A DNA stretch of 9,739 nt from NCBI GenBank assembly GCA_937897535.1, contig CALCQB010000385.1, positions 1 through 9,739 of the forward strand, written 5' to 3'. The first letter of the stretch is position 1. Each line of letters opens with the position of its first letter. Shown in pieces: positions 7,161 to 9,739 of this stretch. The notes beneath the pieces were generated by a model that worked only from the letters and a program-made list of their open reading frames with translations, ran no database searches and was not told the DNA's origin. Position numbers and translations under genes: made by a program. Source of the stretch: an uncultured Novosphingobium sp. GTDB lineage: Bacteria; Pseudomonadota; Alphaproteobacteria; Sphingomonadales; Sphingomonadaceae.

Positions 7161-8627
7161 CTAGCCTTCGTGAACGGCTTTGGTGACCATGCAGGCCATC
7201 AGGCCTTCAGGACCATCCTCGCTGCCGTGGCCGGACCATTTGACCCCGCCGAACGGCGCATCCGCGCCGCCGATCATGGTGGTGTTGATCCCGACCATGC
7301 CCGCCTCAAGATAGCGCGCCAGGCGCTTCTGCCGCGCCGCATCCTGGGTCCAGGCATAGGCGGCGAGGCCGTAGGGCAGGCGGTTGGCCTCGGCGATCAT
7401 TGCTGCCTCGTCATCATAGGCATTGAGCAGCGCGACCGGGCCGAACGGCTCCTCGTTCATGATCTCGGCGTCGAGCGGGATCTCGGACAGCACCGAAGGG
7501 GCATAGAAATAGCCCCGGTTGCCCACTTTCTCCCCGCCGCAGCCCAGCTTTGCTCCGCGCGAGACGGCGTCCTTGATCAGCCGGTCGATCGCCTCGGGCC
7601 GGCGCGGGTTGGCCATCGGGCCCATCTGGGTCCCGTCCTCGAGCCCGGGACCGACCTTGATCGCCTTGGCGCGCGTGATGAATCCGTCGCGGAACGCCTC
7701 GAACACCGGTGCCTCGACAATGAACCGGGTCGGGCTGACGCAGACCTGTCCGGCGTTGCGGTACTTGTGCGGCACAACCGTGTTCAGCACCTTGTCGAGG
7801 TCGCTGTCGGCGAAGACCAGCACCGGGCCGTGCCCGCCCAGTTCCATCGTGGTGCGCTGCATGTTCTCGGTCGCGAGCCGGGCGAGGTGCTTGCCGACGA
7901 CGGTTGAACCGGTGAACGACAGTTTGCGGATGATCGGCGAGCCGAGCAGGTGAGTGCTGACCTCGTCGGGCACGCCAAACACCGCCTGGGCCACTTCCTT
8001 GGGCAAGCCAGCATCGAGCAGGCATTGCAACACGGCGAGCGCGCTGGCCGGAGTTTCTTCGGCGCTCTTGAGAATCACCGAACAGCCCGCCGCGATCGGC
8101 GCCCCCAGCTTGCGACCGGGATTGCCGATCGGGAAGTTCCACGGCGCAAAGGCCGCGACCGGGCCGACCGGCTCATGCGTGACGGTTGAACGCATCCCCG
8201 CCGGGCGGACCAGCGAACGGCCATAAACCCGCTGGCATTCTCCGGCGTAGAAGTTGAACAGCCCGACGTTCATCAGCACTTCGATCCGGGCTTCAGCAAG
8301 CGGCTTGCCCTGTTCCTGCGTGGCGATCCGGGCGATGGCTTCCTGCCGCTCCAGCATCAGCCGCGCCGCGCCATTGAGCACGGCAGCGCGCTGCTGCGGA
8401 GTGGACTTGCGCCACAGCTTGAAACCGCGCTGCGCCGTCTCCAGCGCGCGATCGAGATCAGCGGGATCGGCCAGCGGCAGTTCGCCCAAAAGCTCCCCGG
8501 TCGCCGGGTTGACCACGGTGAGCGTCGACTTGTCGTCGGCGTCCACCCAGGCGCCGTCCACGTAACACTGCTGGCGGAACAGGCTCTTGTCCTTCAGTTC
8601 GACTCCCGGATCGGCTTTCTGCAACAT
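7161..8627 (-). CDS. NAD(P)-dependent aldehyde dehydrogenase (GabD-like), probably for an aromatic aldehyde
   Basis: Oxidises an aldehyde to its carboxylate with NAD(P)+, in the cytoplasm. The 488 aa are full length for the class. Visible: PWNFP with the oxyanion Asn164, the cofactor Lys187 in ILKSAEETP, SFTGST (237-242), general base Glu262 in MELGGHGP, catalytic Cys296 in NAGQVCVSP, and NEEPFGPV (391-398). Overall it most resembles the succinate-semialdehyde dehydrogenase branch, but substrate calls inside this family are unreliable; in this operon vanillin or a 5-formyl aromatic from stilbene cleavage is more likely. The ATG at 8627 is backed by Shine-Dalgarno AAGGAG (8640-8635) with 7 nt spacing. 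It is the first gene of the operon and lies just after a leader terminator (8652-8683). Confidence 0.92.
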   Translation of the reverse strand: MLQKADPGVELKDKSLFRQQCYVDGAWVDADDKSTLTVVNPATGELLGELPLADPADLDRALETAQRGFKLWRKSTPQQRAAVLNGAARLMLERQEAIARIATQEQGKPLAEARIEVLMNVGLFNFYAGECQRVYGRSLVRPAGMRSTVTHEPVGPVAAFAPWNFPIGNPGRKLGAPIAAGCSVILKSAEETPASALAVLQCLLDAGLPKEVAQAVFGVPDEVSTHLLGSPIIRKLSFTGSTVVGKHLARLATENMQRTTMELGGHGPVLVFADSDLDKVLNTVVPHKYRNAGQVCVSPTRFIVEAPVFEAFRDGFITRAKAIKVGPGLEDGTQMGPMANPRRPEAIDRLIKDAVSRGAKLGCGGEKVGNRGYFYAPSVLSEIPLDAEIMNEEPFGPVALLNAYDDEAAMIAEANRLPYGLAAYAWTQDAARQKRLARYLEAGMVGINTTMIGGADAPFGGVKWSGHGSEDGPEGLMACMVTKAVHEG

Positions 8628-8651
8628 GACTCAACTCCTTGCGCAAGCTGG

Positions 8652-8683
8652 AAAAAAAGCGGGGGCGCCAGAGGCATCCCCGC
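8652..8683 (-). terminator. Intrinsic terminator in the operon leader (possible attenuator)
   Basis: Reading the minus strand, GCGGGG pairs with CCCCGC (6 G-C pairs), then one A.C mismatch, a U.G pair and GCC/GGC, closed by a 3-nt TCT loop; seven T follow directly. This is a strong Rho-independent terminator shape, and only for minus-strand transcription, because no T-run follows on the plus strand. It ends 11 nt before the AAGGAG of the aldehyde dehydrogenase, and the only promoter-like signals are upstream, so transcripts of the operon must read through it. Confidence 0.8.
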
Positions 8684-8694
8684 GAGACAAAATG

Positions 8695-8723
8695 AGTATA
8701 ACAAAGGCCATCCGACCAATCAG
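8695..8723 (-). promoter_or_regulatory. Candidate promoter of the six-gene operon
   Basis: A -10 element TATACT (8700-8695) has a poor -35, CTGATT (8723-8718), at 17 nt. Good -10 with weak -35 suggests an activator-dependent promoter. The expected transcript start near 8688 leaves a leader of about 60 nt that contains the terminator. Another AT-rich element on this strand near 8775-8783 could start a longer leader. Confidence 0.45.
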
Positions 8724-8732
8724 GGACCAATC
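8714..8732 (-). repeat. Direct repeat GATTGGTC x2 at the -35 region, candidate operator
   Basis: On the minus strand GATTGGTC (8732-8725) and GATTGGTC (8721-8714) are exact copies 11 bp apart, close to one helical turn, so both face the same side of the DNA. They overlap the weak -35 of the operon promoter, where an activator or repressor would bind. No regulator gene is in the window. Confidence 0.45.
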
Positions 8733-8777
8733 CGGCAGCAAAAGCGGGCATTCCGACTCGGCAGGCAAATGGTTGTA

Positions 8778-8783
8778 TATAAT
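8778..8783 (+). promoter_or_regulatory. Perfect -10 element upstream of the MlaA start
   Basis: TATAAT lies 46 nt before the ATG at 8830. I see no convincing -35 at 16-18 nt (GACTCG at 17 nt). It is the strongest plus-strand promoter-like signal in this intergenic stretch. Confidence 0.4.
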
Positions 8784-8829
8784 GGCGAATCCGGAATTCA
8801 GCAGCACATCAAGAAAAAAGGATTGCATC

Positions 8830-9081
8830 ATGCTTCGCCTCGCCCGCCGCCTGCGCTTCATTACCGTGTGCGCAATCGCCAGTCTGGTCATGCTCGGCGG
8901 CTGCGCGACACCCGGCACGGGCGACCCGCGCGATCCTTTCGAACCGATGAACCGCGCCATCTATTCCTTCAACGATGGCGTCGACAAAGTCGTGATGAAA
9001 CCGCTGGCCCAGGCCTATCAGGCGGTGTTCCCCGAATTCGTCACCAACGTCTATGCGGCGCGGCTGTTCGGCGCCGGCTGA
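8830..9081 (+). CDS. mlaA: MlaA/VacJ-family outer-membrane lipoprotein, N-terminal fragment only
   Basis: Start of the lipoprotein of the Mla phospholipid-transport system, which sits in the outer membrane and removes misplaced phospholipid. Seen: a positively charged, hydrophobic signal with lipobox LGGC (Cys25), then DPRDPFEPMNRAIYSFND (32-49) and VVMKPLAQAY (54-63), the conserved MlaA opening. A Shine-Dalgarno AAGGA (8818-8822) is 7 nt before the ATG. After about residue 72 (PEFV, near 9040) the sequence stops resembling MlaA, where a Gly/Asn-rich 'NFF.NL' segment is expected, and a stop comes at residue 84; full proteins have about 240 or more residues. So this is a truncated gene at the edge of a mosaic stretch. 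The style of the N-terminus suggests a beta- or gammaproteobacterial source, but this is a weak impression. Confidence 0.75.
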   Translation: MLRLARRLRFITVCAIASLVMLGGCATPGTGDPRDPFEPMNRAIYSFNDGVDKVVMKPLAQAYQAVFPEFVTNVYAARLFGAG

Positions 9082-9221
9082 GGCCCGGCGCTCGGCACGG
9101 CCGCCTGGCCAGCCCGGTGGCGCAGCTCCCCTATGATCGCGGCACCCGACGCCGCCGCGATCACGACGCGCGCCGTCCGCGACGGCGGCACGGCCTGCGC
9201 CGCGGCGATCGCCGGGACCGC
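9041..9221. other. Unidentified GC-rich segment inside the mosaic tail
   Basis: No frame on either strand reads as a protein family I recognise. Translations are Ala/Arg-rich, as expected for non-coding or out-of-frame high-GC DNA. It lies between the MlaA break and the HvfC-like scrap and may itself hold one or more junctions. Confidence 0.35.
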
Positions 9222-9356
9222 CGCCAGGGCGGCCGCGGCCAGCCAGGCGGGGCCGACCACCCGCTCGACCGTGGGAAACTGGGCCGCCAGGGCGTCGGCG
9301 CAACCCTTGGCGATCGTGTTGCGGTAGACCGACAGCCCGGCCTCGGCCGCCGGCCC
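9222..9356 (-). pseudogene. Fragment of an HvfC/BufC N-terminal (DUF2063) domain protein
   Basis: About 45 residues read AGLSVYRNTIAKGCADALAA, then QFPTVERVVGPAWLAAAALA. 'VYRN...G...AL...FP.V..LVG..W' is the hallmark of the DNA-binding-like N-terminal domain of HvfC/BufC, a partner of HvfB/BufB in copper-related RiPP (methanobactin-like, bufferin) biosynthesis. Resemblance ends sharply on both sides: at about 9357 the plus-strand frame of the next scrap takes over, and below 9222 the frame becomes Ala-rich without match. No partner gene is present, so no RiPP cluster should be inferred. Confidence 0.6.
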
Positions 9357-9359
9357 GGC

Positions 9360-9452
9360 GCCTACATCCACGGGCTCGACGTCGAGGAGAGCGAGGCCCT
9401 TCTGGATGCGATCAACTGGAAACTGATCCGTGATGTAGGCCAACCCGCATGA
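9360..9452 (+). pseudogene. C-terminal 30 residues of an unidentified protein
   Basis: The frame reads AYIHGLDVEESEALLDAINW, then KLIRDVGQPA and TGA. It has normal amino-acid composition, unlike the Ala/Arg-rich text before it. Its stop overlaps the ATG of the following frame (ATGA), as in a native operon, so 9360-9540 is probably one intact piece of another genome. I do not recognise the family. Confidence 0.4.
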
Positions 9453-9540
9453 CGATTGACGCCTGTGCGGCCCTTGTCGAACGCGGGGACCCCGACCGCT
9501 TTGCCGCTGCAATGGCAACTCCTCCGGCGGCACGGGCGGG
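9449..9540 (+). pseudogene. N-terminal fragment, squalene/phytoene synthase family-like
   Basis: Starts MTIDACAALVERGDPDRF and continues AAAMATPPAARA. 'C...V...DPDRF......P...R' is how many alphaproteobacterial squalene/phytoene-synthase-family proteins begin, usually followed by a 'PLYAFN.E.ARAPW' segment. That segment is missing: after AARA the reading changes to unrelated text at about 9540, and the next frame (ABC permease) begins within the same bases. Fragment of about 30 residues; no active site present. Family assignment is from memory of the N-terminal pattern only. Confidence 0.45.
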
Positions 9541-9708
9541 CTCGGCTTCCTGGTCTACAGTTACAATACCCAGATCAAGATACCGGCACTGTTTGCGACG
9601 GCGTTGACCAGCTGCCTGCTGGGCTTCATCTTCGTGGCAGCCGTCTCCTGGTTGAACCGGGCGGTGCTCCACAAGTGGCACGATTCCTACGAAATCACGG
9701 ACAAGTAA
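9529..9708 (+). pseudogene. C-terminal fragment of an ABC transporter permease (BPD/SsuC-TauC type)
   Basis: Reads GTGGLGFLVYSYNTQIKIPA, then a hydrophobic helix (LFATALTSCLLGFIFVAAVS), then LNRAVLHKWHDSYEITDK and TAA. A 'GGLG..I' turn followed by one last membrane helix and 'E/N-R-x-L-x-x-W' is the usual end of nitrate/sulfonate/riboflavin-type inner-membrane permeases. 59 residues of about 250-270 are present and no start exists. Its first bases overlap the end of the preceding squalene-synthase-like scrap. Confidence 0.6.
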
Positions 9709-9739
9709 CCCAGCCCGGACCCGTTCCGACAGAAAAATC

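Noticed and set aside
8594..8677. Minus-strand mini-ORF in the terminator loop (starts MPLAPPLFFQ), possible leader peptide
   Set aside because: No Shine-Dalgarno, its ATG is buried in the hairpin, no run of regulatory codons, and it overlaps the aldehyde dehydrogenase start out of frame.
8794..8799. EcoRI site GAATTC near the MlaA start, possible cloning junction
   Set aside because: A single 6-bp site is common by chance, and the MlaA Shine-Dalgarno and start lie beyond it in normal order.
8587..8829. Upstream in-frame extension of the MlaA frame
   Set aside because: It crosses the promoter region and the start of the aldehyde dehydrogenase; a signal peptide with lipobox and a Shine-Dalgarno fix the start at 8830.
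9222..9356. Copper-RiPP (bufferin/methanobactin-like) cluster suggested by the HvfC-like domain
   Set aside because: Only about 45 residues remain, with no HvfB/BufB partner or precursor peptide, inside a mosaic stretch.
1..9739. tRNA, rRNA, CRISPR array, transposase or integrase, attachment sites
   Set aside because: I looked for these on both strands and saw no supporting pattern.

Overview
The window looks like the end of a GC-rich alphaproteobacterial contig, most likely from a sphingomonad (Novosphingobium/Sphingobium type). The best evidence is a lignostilbene-dioxygenase-type carotenoid oxygenase and a LigW-type 5-carboxyvanillate decarboxylase. In both, the catalytic residues fall at a constant offset from the published numbering of sphingomonad enzymes (numbering recalled from memory, not searched). 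Most genes appear to serve catabolism of lignin-derived aromatics.

Layout. Positions 2-1321 (+): carotenoid oxygenase cut by the left window edge. Positions 1402-1575 (+): a 57-residue protein, preceded by a structured leader. Positions 8627-1576 (-): one compact six-gene operon, in transcription order aldehyde dehydrogenase, SnoaL/NTF2-like protein, LigW-like decarboxylase, QorB-like NAD(P)H:quinone oxidoreductase, spinster-like MFS transporter, and benzoylformate-decarboxylase-like ThDP enzyme. Gaps are 8, 10, -4, 31 and -4 nt, so co-transcription is very likely. The operon converges on the plus-strand genes, and the two stop codons abut at 1575/1576. Positions 8628-8829: divergent control region with a minus-strand promoter-like -10, an 8-bp direct repeat and a strong minus-strand intrinsic terminator inside the operon leader.

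Positions 8830-9739 are different in kind: the start of an MlaA lipoprotein that breaks off after about 70 residues, then short, mutually unrelated gene scraps (HvfC-like N-terminal domain on the minus strand, an unknown C-terminus plus a squalene/phytoene-synthase-like start, an ABC permease C-terminus). This mosaic is most likely a chimeric contig end and should not be read as a locus.

How the genes may work together (inference): the oxygenase splits a 4-hydroxystilbene from a lignin dimer into two aromatic aldehydes; the aldehyde dehydrogenase oxidises an aldehyde to the acid; the LigW-like enzyme removes the ring 5-carboxyl to give vanillate; the ThDP enzyme decarboxylates an arylglyoxylate; the MFS protein imports a substrate; QorB handles quinones. 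The SnoaL-like protein could act upstream, in stilbene formation, but its function is unproven.
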